A stretch of 8,537 bases of DNA from positions 1 through 8,537 of the forward strand of contig CALMMO010000530.1 in NCBI GenBank assembly GCA_937868455.1, written 5' to 3'. Source of the DNA: an uncultured Marmoricola sp. GTDB taxonomy: Bacteria; Actinomycetota; Actinomycetes; Propionibacteriales; Nocardioidaceae. The notes beneath the pieces are model-generated. The model was given only the letters and a program-made list of their open reading frames with translations. It had not been told where the DNA came from and did no database searches. The translations under genes were made by a program, and so were the position numbers. Shown here in pieces: positions 1 to 5,310 of the stretch; the stretch's first letter is position 1; every line of letters starts with the position of its first letter.

Positions 1-12
1 TTGGGTTGCCAC
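1..12 (-). CDS. Start of a truncated divergent gene (first four codons only)
   Basis: On the minus strand a GTG at 12-10 opens a frame reading Met-Ala-Thr-Gln before the window ends. The reason to call a start here is upstream: TAGACT at 24-19 is a TANNNT -10 hexamer that ends exactly 6 nt before the GTG. The same spacing is seen in front of most other genes in the window. No product can be named from four codons. If real, this gene is transcribed away from the PH-domain gene at 79, with 66 bp between the two start codons. The inference depends wholly on the promoter pattern. Confidence 0.4.
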
Positions 13-18
13 CTGCAG

Positions 19-24
19 AGTCTA
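19..24 (-). promoter_or_regulatory. -10 hexamer of the truncated left-edge gene
   Basis: TAGACT (24 to 19 on the minus strand) fits TANNNT and ends 6 nt before the GTG at 12, as for a leaderless transcript. No TTGACA-like -35 is evident. Confidence 0.35.
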
Positions 25-66
25 GGAAGTTATGGCGCGCGGGTCGAACCTTCAGCGTCAAGCCCT

Positions 67-72
67 TAGGGT
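67..72 (+). promoter_or_regulatory. -10 hexamer of the PH-domain gene
   Basis: TAGGGT is followed by 6 nt and then the GTG start at 79. This fits a leaderless mRNA whose first nucleotide is the G of the start codon. The AGGG within it could instead be read as a weak Shine-Dalgarno sequence about 7 nt upstream, so the two readings compete. Confidence 0.5.
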
Positions 73-78
73 TACCGG

Positions 79-663
79 GTGGCACATGCGCGAGTTGAGT
101 TCCCGACGTCGACCGGTCCCGTGCTGGGTTGGGTCTGCATCGTCGGTCTGGCTATAGCCGCGGCGGTGTCGCTCAAGGGCGACCAATCGCCAGGCACCTT
201 GCGCTTTGCGGCCGGTCTTCTGGTGCTTGGCGTGGTCATGCATGCCTACCTCGTGCGACCACGTGTGCGCGTGGTGGAAGACCACCTCGAATTAGTGAAC
301 CCCTGGACCCTGACCCGCATCCCACTTGCTCGAGTCGGGTTGGTGCTCGTGAGGTCAGCAACCTTCGTTTATGTGGGGGAGAAGAGGTACGTCGGCGTCG
401 CAGTCGGTCGAACCACCCGCGACCTGGCCATCCCCGCCTCAATGCGAGGCAGTCGCTCATCGGTGTTCCCCAGCCGAGGAGCAGACAACGAACCCAAGCA
501 GCGTGACAAGCAGGCCGAGACCACCGAACGCCAGATCACCGAACTCGCTGTGGGGGCGTCTCCAGAGGGTCGCGATTGGCCCGTGACGAGGGTTTTCGCC
601 GTGCCGCACTTGGTGGTTCTCGGTGTTGCGCTGGTTGCTGCGGTTGTCCTTTTTGCTTGGTAA
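79..663 (+). CDS. PH-domain-containing integral membrane protein
   Basis: A 194-residue membrane protein of the actinobacterial bPH type (as in the mycobacterial Rv3278c family). Two hydrophobic helices lie at about residues 14-33 and 38-58. They are followed by a beta-rich PH-like segment at about 60-115, which opens with the family-like RPRVRVVEDHLELVNP pattern, where a conserved Asn-Pro turn precedes a 'RIPL' strand. A charged, polar linker (about 120-165) then leads to a third hydrophobic helix at the very C-terminus (about 172-194). Function is unknown in the family; PH folds usually mediate protein or lipid contacts at the membrane. The GTG start is supported by the -10 hexamer 6 nt upstream. 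The TAA stop (661-663) overlaps the first base of a palindromic repeat. The gene converges with the phosphohexomutase gene. Confidence 0.75.
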   Translation: MAHARVEFPTSTGPVLGWVCIVGLAIAAAVSLKGDQSPGTLRFAAGLLVLGVVMHAYLVRPRVRVVEDHLELVNPWTLTRIPLARVGLVLVRSATFVYVGEKRYVGVAVGRTTRDLAIPASMRGSRSSVFPSRGADNEPKQRDKQAETTERQITELAVGASPEGRDWPVTRVFAVPHLVVLGVALVAAVVLFAW

Positions 664-744
664 AAGTCACAAGTAAACCTGTGACTTTGGCGCCTTGCGG
701 GGAGGATCTCCCCGGTAAAGCGACAAACATCCGGGTGAAGCGGC
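663..744 (+). repeat. Composite palindromic 3'-end repeat, copy 1
   Basis: This copy starts on the last base of the upstream stop codon. Module A (663-688) is a 26-nt imperfect palindrome with arms AAAGTCACA and TGTGACTTT around a centre AGTAAACC. Module B (698-714) is a hairpin with a 7-bp stem CGGGGAG/CTCCCCG and loop GAT. Module C (715-744) contains TAAAGCGACAAACAT and then a diverged GGGTGAAGCG unit. The first 68 nt match copy 3 (reverse complement of 5229-5296) at 65 of 68 positions; after that the match fades. It fills the space between the two convergent genes, so it could terminate or protect both transcripts, but no run of Ts longer than three follows a stem. Confidence 0.85.
698..714. 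terminator. Possible bidirectional hairpin between convergent genes
   Basis: CGGGGAG-GAT-CTCCCCG forms a perfect 7-bp GC-rich stem with a 3-nt loop. It lies between the stop codons of two convergent genes (663 and 749). No U-tract follows on either strand, so intrinsic termination is uncertain. The hairpin is part of repeat copy 1. Confidence 0.3.
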
Positions 745-748
745 GGGG

Positions 749-2374
749 CTAAATGCCCGCAGCGGCTGCCATGTCAGTGCGAATGGCGGCAAGTCGCTCG
801 GCTGCTCGAGCCCGAGCAGGTCCCACCCCGTCAGTAGTTGGCTCCACGACCTCGAGGTAGCACTTGATCTTGGGCTCCGTGCCCGAAGGGCGCACGATCA
901 CGCGCGCACCCTCGGCAAGTCGGAACCGCAATCCATCAGTCGGCGGTAAGAGCGCAGAACCCAGAGCCAAGTCGTCGATGCCGTCCACGGCAAGACCCCC
1001 CAGTGAGGTTGGCGGCGTCGTACGCAAACGATCCATGGTCGCTGGGATCTGCGACAGGTCGCTCATCCGGACGCTGAGTTGATCGGTGGCGTGGACGCCG
1101 TACGTCGAGGCGATCTCGTCGAGTCGATCAACCAGGGTGAGCCCGGCCTGCTTGAGTTCGGCGGCGAGTTCGCACATCAACAACAGCGCCGAGACCCCGT
1201 CCTTGTCGCGCACCTTGCCGGGGTCGACGCAGTAACCAAGGGCTTCTTCGTAGCCAAAGACCAGGCCCTCGACTCGACCGATCCACTTAAAGCCGGTCAA
1301 GGTCTCCTCATGTGGCTGTCCGTGTGCCTTGGCCATGGTGCCCAGCAAGCTGGAAGACACGATCGAATTGGCATAGACACCCGCTCGACCTTGGCGCAGC
1401 AAGTGGTCCCCGAGCAATGCGCCAACCTCGTCGCCGCGCAGCATCCGCCACCCAAGGTCTGTTGGCACCGCTGCGGCGCAGCGATCGGCGTCGGGGTCGT
1501 TAGCAACGACCACGTCAGCGCCGACTTGTGCAGCCAAGGCCATCGCCAGGTCCATGGCGCCGGGTTCTTCGGGGTTGGGGAAACTCACCGTGGGAAAGTC
1601 CGGGTCTGGTTCGGCCTGTTCGGGGACGAAGTGTGCGGCGGGGAATCCTGCCGCAGCGAGTACGTCGCGCACAGTTTCCCCACCGACTCCGTGCAGTGGG
1701 GTGTAAACGAGGTTCAAGTCTCGCGGCCCGTTGGGTTTGATCACCTTGCCGGCACACGCTGCGTAGGCCGCAATGACCTCCTCGCCGAGCACCTCGCCTG
1801 AGTCGCCCCGCGGCAGCAAGCGAATGTCGGAGATCTTGGCGATTTCGCTGGCGATCTCACTGTCTGCGGGCGGGACGATCTGACTGCCATCGCCCAGATA
1901 AACCTTGTAGCCGTTGTCTTGTGGTGGGTTGTGGCTGGCAGTGACCATGACGCCTGCCACTGCACCCAGATGGCGAATCCCAAACGCCACGAGGGGAGTG
2001 GGAAGGGGGCGCGGCAGCACGAGTGCCCGAAGTCCGGCTCCAGTCATGATCTCGGCCGTGTCGCGGGCAAAGACATCGGAGTTGTGGCGCGCGTCGTACC
2101 CAATCACGACGCTGTCAGTGCTGGTGGCGCCGTTGGCTTTGAGGTACGCCGCCAGCCCGGCCGCCGCCATCGTGACCACGACCCGGTTCATCCGATTCGG
2201 GCCCGCGCCGAGTGCTCCACGCAGCCCCGCAGTGCCGAACTCCAACATCGCTTTGAAGCGGTCTTCGAGTTCGTCCGTTGCGCCCGAGTCGATGAGCGCG
2301 GCGAGTTCTGCGCGTGTGGCCGGGTCGGGATCTTGGGCAAGCCAGGACTTGGCTTGGGTGAGCAGGTCAGTCAT
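749..2374 (-). CDS. pmmB: Phospho-sugar mutase (alpha-D-phosphohexomutase; PGM2/PmmB type)
   Basis: A 541-residue cytosolic enzyme that moves a phosphate between the 1- and 6-positions of hexose phosphates (glucose or mannose), or between 1- and 5- of pentose phosphates in PGM2-like members. All four family signatures are visible. The catalytic phosphoserine loop is TASHNPP at 145-151 (Ser147). The Mg2+-binding DPDADR is at 293-298. The sugar-specificity EEALG is at 376-380. The C-terminal phosphate-binding RPSGTEPK is at 495-502. Length and the early FGTAGLRG motif (46-53) fit the PGM2/PmmB subgroup rather than the shorter bacterial PMM/PGM. Substrate preference cannot be read from sequence. 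The ATG start is backed by TAGCGT ending 6 nt upstream. Next to purine nucleoside phosphorylase a role in ribose 1-phosphate salvage is plausible; this is inference. Confidence 0.92.
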   Translation of the reverse strand: MTDLLTQAKSWLAQDPDPATRAELAALIDSGATDELEDRFKAMLEFGTAGLRGALGAGPNRMNRVVVTMAAAGLAAYLKANGATSTDSVVIGYDARHNSDVFARDTAEIMTGAGLRALVLPRPLPTPLVAFGIRHLGAVAGVMVTASHNPPQDNGYKVYLGDGSQIVPPADSEIASEIAKISDIRLLPRGDSGEVLGEEVIAAYAACAGKVIKPNGPRDLNLVYTPLHGVGGETVRDVLAAAGFPAAHFVPEQAEPDPDFPTVSFPNPEEPGAMDLAMALAAQVGADVVVANDPDADRCAAAVPTDLGWRMLRGDEVGALLGDHLLRQGRAGVYANSIVSSSLLGTMAKAHGQPHEETLTGFKWIGRVEGLVFGYEEALGYCVDPGKVRDKDGVSALLLMCELAAELKQAGLTLVDRLDEIASTYGVHATDQLSVRMSDLSQIPATMDRLRTTPPTSLGGLAVDGIDDLALGSALLPPTDGLRFRLAEGARVIVRPSGTEPKIKCYLEVVEPTTDGVGPARARAAERLAAIRTDMAAAAGI

Positions 2375-2380
2375 AGCGCC

Positions 2381-2386
2381 ACGCTA
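2381..2386 (-). promoter_or_regulatory. -10 hexamer of the phosphohexomutase gene
   Basis: On the minus strand TAGCGT is followed by 6 nt and then the ATG at 2374. A perfect TTGACA (2406-2401) lies upstream but only 14 nt away, shorter than the usual 16-18. It is formed by the edge of repeat copy 2. The start region has no good Shine-Dalgarno sequence, which supports a leaderless transcript. Confidence 0.55.
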
Positions 2387-2390
2387 GCGG

Positions 2391-2505
2391 TTTTCGGGGG
2401 TGTCAAAGTCACAAGTAAACCTGTGACTTTGACGCTTCACCGGGAAGATCTCCCCCGCAAAGTGCGAAAGTCACAAGTAAACCTGTGACTTTTACACCTC
2501 GAAAA
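2391..2505 (-). repeat. Composite palindromic repeat, copy 2, MITE-like with inverted ends
   Basis: This copy holds two identical 26-nt module A palindromes (2405-2430 and 2467-2492) exactly 62 nt apart, around a module B/C core (2431-2466). Read on the minus strand, the core matches copy 1 at 28 of 36 positions. The ends are inverted: TTTTCGGGGGTGT at 2391-2403 against ACACCTCGAAAA at 2494-2505. With the palindromes this makes imperfect terminal inverted repeats of about 39 bp. The first palindrome extends outward to a 12-bp stem (2402-2433). There is no internal ORF of note and no clear target-site duplication. The element lies 3 nt past the tpx stop and its far end is 4 nt from the phosphohexomutase -10 hexamer. 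Confidence 0.8.
2467..2492. terminator. Possible terminator hairpin behind tpx
   Basis: In the direction of tpx this palindrome begins 16 nt after the TAA stop. It has a 9-bp stem AAAGTCACA/TGTGACTTT plus two further internal pairs. A-rich bases precede the stem and three or four Ts close it, so its shape resembles a weak bidirectional intrinsic terminator. It is part of repeat copy 2. Confidence 0.35.
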
Positions 2506-2508
2506 GGG

Positions 2509-3003
2509 TTAGTTCAGCGCCGCCAGAGCAGCGTCGTAGTCGGGTTCCTGAGCGATCGCGGGGACGAGTTCGCAGTGGACCACGTTGCCATCAGCGCCGA
2601 CGACGACGACCGCGCGGGCCAGGAGGCCGGCCATCTTCGACTCGGTCAGCGTCACGCCGTAGTCATTGCCAAAGTTGGACCGGAAGGCTGACGCGGTGGC
2701 GACGTTGTCGATTCCTTCGGCGCCACAAAAGCGTGACATCGCGAACGGCAGGTCGTTAGAGACGCAGATGACGTTGGTGTTGTCCAAACCTGCGGCGAGT
2801 TCGTTGAACTTGCGCACACTGGTCGCACACACACCGGTGTCGATGCTTGGGAAGATGTTGAGCACCGTGCGGGTGCCAATGAAGTTCGAGGTCATGTCAG
2901 ACAGATCTGTGCCACACAAAACGAAAGCGGGCGCGGGCGCACCGACGGTGGGGAGATCTCCTGAGGTTTCGACGGGGGTGCCGCCAAGGGATGTGGTTGC
3001 CAT
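2509..3003 (-). CDS. tpx: Thiol peroxidase (Tpx-type atypical 2-Cys peroxiredoxin)
   Basis: A 164-residue cytosolic peroxiredoxin that reduces hydrogen peroxide and alkyl hydroperoxides using thioredoxin-type reductants. The peroxidatic cysteine is Cys59 in PSIDTGVC (52-59). The resolving cysteine is Cys93 in SRFCG (90-94). This Cys-Cys spacing and the C-terminal EPDYDAAL are typical of Tpx. The frame is open for 13 further codons upstream (to 3042), but ATG at 3003 gives MATTSLGG..., the usual Tpx N-terminus and length, and has a -10-like TAGAAA 7 nt upstream. The start at 3003 is therefore preferred. The VOC gene ends 48 nt upstream on the same strand. The repeat element behind the stop separates it from the phosphohexomutase gene. 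Confidence 0.93.
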   Translation of the reverse strand: MATTSLGGTPVETSGDLPTVGAPAPAFVLCGTDLSDMTSNFIGTRTVLNIFPSIDTGVCATSVRKFNELAAGLDNTNVICVSNDLPFAMSRFCGAEGIDNVATASAFRSNFGNDYGVTLTESKMAGLLARAVVVVGADGNVVHCELVPAIAQEPDYDAALAALN

Positions 3004-3010
3004 GCGAGCT

Positions 3011-3016
3011 TTTCTA
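3011..3016 (-). promoter_or_regulatory. Weak -10-like element of tpx
   Basis: TAGAAA on the minus strand lies 7 nt before the ATG at 3003. It lacks the final T of TANNNT, so this is the weakest member of the start-proximal set. It supports the shorter tpx start, because the longer frame start at 3042 would place this element inside the coding region. Confidence 0.3.
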
Positions 3017-3051
3017 CACGATGACCGGTGAGAGCACCGCACCGCTGGCCA

Positions 3052-3513
3052 TCAGCCCACGCAGAATTCGTTGCCTTCGGGGTCGGCCAAGGTGATGTAG
3101 TAACGCCCCCACTCGGGCTCGTCGAGCACTTTGAGGATGGTGGCTCCCGCAGCAACTAGTTCCTCCACCCAGGCGGCGTTGGCTGCCTTGCGTGCGGCGT
3201 AAGGCTCCTCGCGGCTCATGGCGTAGACGTCGAGATGGATGCGGTTCTTGACCGACTTGCCCTCTGGTACGGGCTGAAACCAGATAGCTGGTCCGTGCCC
3301 TTGGGGGTCGATCAAACGGTCTGCCCCACCGGTTGGGTCGTTGAGATCGAGCTCGTCTGCGGGCACCCCAACAGAGAGGTAATAGTCATTCCAGGTGGCG
3401 AAGTCGCCTGGGGCGGGACGGACGTCGTACCCCAAAACCGGTGCCCAAAAACTCACGAGCCTTGCAGGGTCGTGACAGTCGATCGTGAGTTGCCAAAACT
3501 CCGCACTTCGCAT
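3052..3513 (-). CDS. VOC-family (glyoxalase-like domain) protein
   Basis: A 153-residue protein of the vicinal oxygen chelate superfamily, of the Glyoxalase_6-like kind common in actinobacteria. It shows the two expected beta-alpha-beta-beta-beta halves. The first runs from FWQLTIDCHDPARLVSFW (6-23) to WFQPVPEGKSVKNRIHLDV (78-96). The second runs from the helix around WVEELVAAGA (115-124) to the terminal DPEGNEFCVG (144-153). The His of HLDV and the Glu of GNEF are the positions that usually bind metal in the fold. Substrate unknown; relatives include glyoxalases, dioxygenases and antibiotic-binding proteins, and this subgroup is mostly uncharacterised. The ATG start is supported by TACCTT 6 nt upstream. 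It lies 22 nt downstream of the crotonase stop. Confidence 0.85.
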   Translation of the reverse strand: MRSAEFWQLTIDCHDPARLVSFWAPVLGYDVRPAPGDFATWNDYYLSVGVPADELDLNDPTGGADRLIDPQGHGPAIWFQPVPEGKSVKNRIHLDVYAMSREEPYAARKAANAAWVEELVAAGATILKVLDEPEWGRYYITLADPEGNEFCVG

Positions 3514-3519
3514 GCGGTG

Positions 3520-3525
3520 AAGGTA
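3520..3525 (-). promoter_or_regulatory. -10 hexamer of the VOC-protein gene
   Basis: TACCTT on the minus strand fits TANNNT and ends 6 nt before the ATG at 3513. It lies inside the 22-nt gap behind the crotonase gene, so the VOC gene may have its own transcript. Confidence 0.45.
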
Positions 3526-3535
3526 CTACGCAGCT

Positions 3536-4345
3536 CTACTGAGGCCCGCCGCGCTTGGTAAACGTCGCTGCACTCTTGGTGAAGGCTGCCTTTTGCATCG
3601 CCTTGGTGTTGGCGGCGAACAGGAGGCGCAGCTGCTCGGCGCGTTCGCGCGCGAAAGTACGGCGCGGCCCGCTGTGCCAGGTCGCTAAGAACAACCGCTT
3701 GGCCGCTGCCAAGGCGTCTGGGGATCGTGTCTTGAATTCCTGGGCCAACTCAACAGCTGCTGCGACGGGGTCGTCGGCCAGAGTCGTCACGAGTCCCAGC
3801 TCGTGCGCTTCGACGCCGCTGAGCATTCGACCGGTCATGGTTAACAACTTGGCCTGGTCGAGTCCGACAACTTCTGAAAGCGAGGCGATGCCGGACATGT
3901 CGGGGATCAGGCCCCATTTACTTTCGAGGACTGACCAGGTCGAGTCGGGAGTGGCGAACCTGAAGTCGGCGCCCAATGCGATTTGCACTCCGCCACCTAG
4001 GCAGTGCCCATGGACTGCCGCAATCACTGGGACGGGCACTCGGCGCCAGGCCCAGCAGGCCTCTTGGAAGGTGTTGGTGCCGCGCCACGGGCGGGGGAGG
4101 AAGGTCTTGGCGATGTTGGCGGGTTGCTTGAGCACACTGGCGAAGTCGAGTCCGGCGCAAAACGAGTCGCCATTCCCGGTGATGATCACGGCTCGCAGGG
4201 TGCGGTCTTTGCTGAGTGTGCGCGCGGTGCTGACTAACTGTTCAAGGGTGGTCAAGGTGAGCGCGTTGAGCTTGTCGGGACGATTCAGTCGCACGTAGGC
4301 GATGTTGTCGATGACCTCGTGGGCGACGTACTGGTCAGTAACCAT
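3536..4345 (-). CDS. Crotonase / enoyl-CoA hydratase-isomerase family protein
   Basis: A 269-residue crotonase-fold protein acting on an acyl-CoA. The N-terminal NRPDKLNAL (21-29) and the two oxyanion-hole segments FCAGLDF (62-68) and GHCLGGGVQ (113-121) are intact. The catalytic positions are unusual for a hydratase: the first Glu (rat hydratase Glu144) is Gln121, the second (Glu164) is kept as Glu141 in VLESKWG, and an Asp (149) sits in GLIPDMSG. The Glu-Asp pair aligns by eye with the Glu196/Asp204 pair of dienoyl-CoA isomerase. Isomerase or other crotonase chemistry is therefore at least as likely as hydration, and the substrate is unknown. The ATG start has TAGTCT 6 nt upstream. Only 13 nt separate it from the nucleoside phosphorylase stop. 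Confidence 0.88.
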   Translation of the reverse strand: MVTDQYVAHEVIDNIAYVRLNRPDKLNALTLTTLEQLVSTARTLSKDRTLRAVIITGNGDSFCAGLDFASVLKQPANIAKTFLPRPWRGTNTFQEACWAWRRVPVPVIAAVHGHCLGGGVQIALGADFRFATPDSTWSVLESKWGLIPDMSGIASLSEVVGLDQAKLLTMTGRMLSGVEAHELGLVTTLADDPVAAAVELAQEFKTRSPDALAAAKRLFLATWHSGPRRTFARERAEQLRLLFAANTKAMQKAAFTKSAATFTKRGGPQ

Positions 4346-4351
4346 GCGCCC

Positions 4352-4357
4352 AGACTA
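4352..4357 (-). promoter_or_regulatory. -10 hexamer of the crotonase gene
   Basis: TAGTCT on the minus strand ends 6 nt before the ATG at 4345. It occupies most of the 13-nt gap behind the nucleoside phosphorylase gene, so any -35 contact would be inside that gene. Confidence 0.5.
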
Positions 4358-4358
4358 C

Positions 4359-5153
4359 TCAGATTGCAGCGATGAGTTGTCCCAGCAGGGAGCCCATGCG
4401 TGCGGCAGCGAGCTTGCCAGCCTCGAGAACCTCTTCGTGATTGAGTGGCTCACCGCTGATGCCTGCCGCCAAGTTGGTCACCAACGAAATGCCGAGCACC
4501 TCCATGCCAGCTTCGCGGGAGGCAATAGCTTCGAGCGTCGTACTCATCCCAACGAGATCGCCCCCAATCGCATGCACCATGCCAATCTCGGCAGGCGTTT
4601 CGTAGTGAGGGCCGGGAAGTTGCACGTAGACACCTTCGTCCAACGAAGGGTCGATCTCTCGGCAGGCTGCGCGCAAGCGAGCGGAGTAGAGATCGGTGAG
4701 GTCGACGAAATGCGCGCCTTCGATAGGTGAGGTGGCCGTGAGGTTGATGTGGTCCTTGATGAGTACGGCGGTGCCGGGTGCCCAATCGGGGTTGAGGCCG
4801 CCGCAGCCATTGGTGAGTACGACGGTGCCGCAGCCAGCAGCCGCCGACATCCGCACCCCATGCACCACCGCACGCACACCCTTGCCTTCGTAAAAGTGAG
4901 TGCGACCCAAGAAGGCCAATACGTTCTTGCCACCGACATTGATCGAGCGGATCGTGCCGGCGTGGCCTTCAACAGAAGGAGGCGCGAATCCCGGAAGGTC
5001 CGTGGAGAGCAACTCACTGGTTGCCGGACCAAGAGCGTCGACGGCCGGTAACCAACCGCTGCCTAGAACCAGAGCGATGTCGTGCGACTCGATGCCGGTT
5101 TTGCTGCGAAGAACGTCAGCAGCTTCGGCGGCGGCTTCTGTGTAGGTCTGCAT
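4359..5153 (-). CDS. deoD: Purine-nucleoside phosphorylase (trimeric, 6-oxopurine type)
   Basis: A 264-residue cytosolic salvage enzyme that splits inosine, guanosine and deoxy forms with phosphate into base and (deoxy)ribose 1-phosphate. Family motifs in order: phosphate loop LGSGW (30-34), GHAG (63-66), GRTHFYEG (83-90), TNGCGGLN (114-121), base-binding GPHYETPAE (181-189, Glu185), ribose-site GMST (202-205) and VTNLAAG (225-231, Asn227). The Glu/Asn pair marks 6-oxopurine specificity in the trimeric class. The mycobacterial homologue is called deoD, although the family is closer to human PNP than to hexameric E. coli DeoD. The ATG start has TAAGCT 6 nt upstream. It is next to the crotonase gene by position; the biochemical partner in the window is the phosphohexomutase. 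Confidence 0.94.
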   Translation of the reverse strand: MQTYTEAAAEAADVLRSKTGIESHDIALVLGSGWLPAVDALGPATSELLSTDLPGFAPPSVEGHAGTIRSINVGGKNVLAFLGRTHFYEGKGVRAVVHGVRMSAAAGCGTVVLTNGCGGLNPDWAPGTAVLIKDHINLTATSPIEGAHFVDLTDLYSARLRAACREIDPSLDEGVYVQLPGPHYETPAEIGMVHAIGGDLVGMSTTLEAIASREAGMEVLGISLVTNLAAGISGEPLNHEEVLEAGKLAAARMGSLLGQLIAAI

Positions 5154-5159
5154 GGGTCG

Positions 5160-5165
5160 AGCTTA
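5160..5165 (-). promoter_or_regulatory. -10 hexamer of the purine nucleoside phosphorylase gene
   Basis: TAAGCT on the minus strand ends 6 nt before the ATG at 5153. AGGACA (5190-5185) resembles a -35 but at a long 19-nt spacing. Confidence 0.55.
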
Positions 5166-5190
5166 GAGCCTTTGGTGGGGCAGATGTCCT

Positions 5191-5215
5191 CAGCAAGATG
5201 TGGGGAAATTTGCTG
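5191..5215. repeat. Small inverted repeat upstream of the nucleoside phosphorylase promoter
   Basis: CAGCAA (5191-5196) pairs with TTGCTG (5210-5215) across a 13-nt loop, with one further G-T pair possible. It lies 26 nt upstream of the -10 hexamer on the minus strand, between that promoter and repeat copy 3. It could be an operator or chance; nothing else supports a role. Confidence 0.3.
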
Positions 5216-5310
5216 GTGCTTTGCCCAGATGTTTGTCGCTTTGCCCGGGAGATCCTCCCCGCAAGGTGCCAAAGTCACAGGTTTACTTGTGACTTTCACA
5301 CCCCCAAAAA
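5215..5310 (-). repeat. Composite palindromic 3'-end repeat, copy 3
   Basis: Read on the minus strand, this copy begins right after the stop codon of the glutamylcyclotransferase-like gene. A TTTTTGGGGGTGTG lead (5310-5297), like the ends of copy 2, is followed by module A palindrome (5296-5271), module B hairpin GGGAG/CTCCC with 3-nt loop (5259-5247) and module C with AAAGCGACAAACAT (5242-5229). It matches copy 1 at 65 of 68 positions (5296-5229 against 663-730). A GCTTTGCCC motif occurs twice, 20 nt apart (5218-5226, 5238-5246). Unlike copy 2 it has no second module A. It occupies most of the 157-nt gap between two co-directional genes. Confidence 0.85.
5271..5296. terminator. Possible terminator hairpin behind the glutamylcyclotransferase-like gene
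   Basis: In the gene's direction the 26-nt module A palindrome starts 14 nt after the TGA stop, with arms AAAGTCACA and TGTGACTTT. Three Ts close the stem and a GC-rich second hairpin follows. Termination or mRNA 3'-end protection is plausible from position alone. Confidence 0.35.

Noticed and set aside
34..60. tRNA T-arm-like sequence near the left edge (GGGTCGAACC)
   Set aside because: It lacks the GTTCRA loop sequence and no acceptor or anticodon arms can be drawn around it.
1079..1801. Plus-strand open frame of 240 codons opposite the phosphohexomutase gene
   Set aside because: It is the antisense shadow of a gene whose four catalytic motifs are all present; no start signal or recognisable domain.
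1919..2488. Plus-strand open frame running through the mutase start into repeat copy 2
   Set aside because: Mostly antisense to the mutase; its end merely translates the repeat. The recurrence of GGVKVTSKPVTL-like peptides in several frames reflects the DNA repeat, not a protein family.
663..2492. CRISPR array
   Set aside because: Repeats occur two together at most, at a 62-nt step with a conserved rather than unique spacer, and no cas genes are present.
3004..3042. Longer N-terminus for Tpx (start at 3042)
   Set aside because: The extra 13 residues (Arg-, Ser- and Cys-rich) are not seen in Tpx proteins; ATG 3003 gives the usual start and length.
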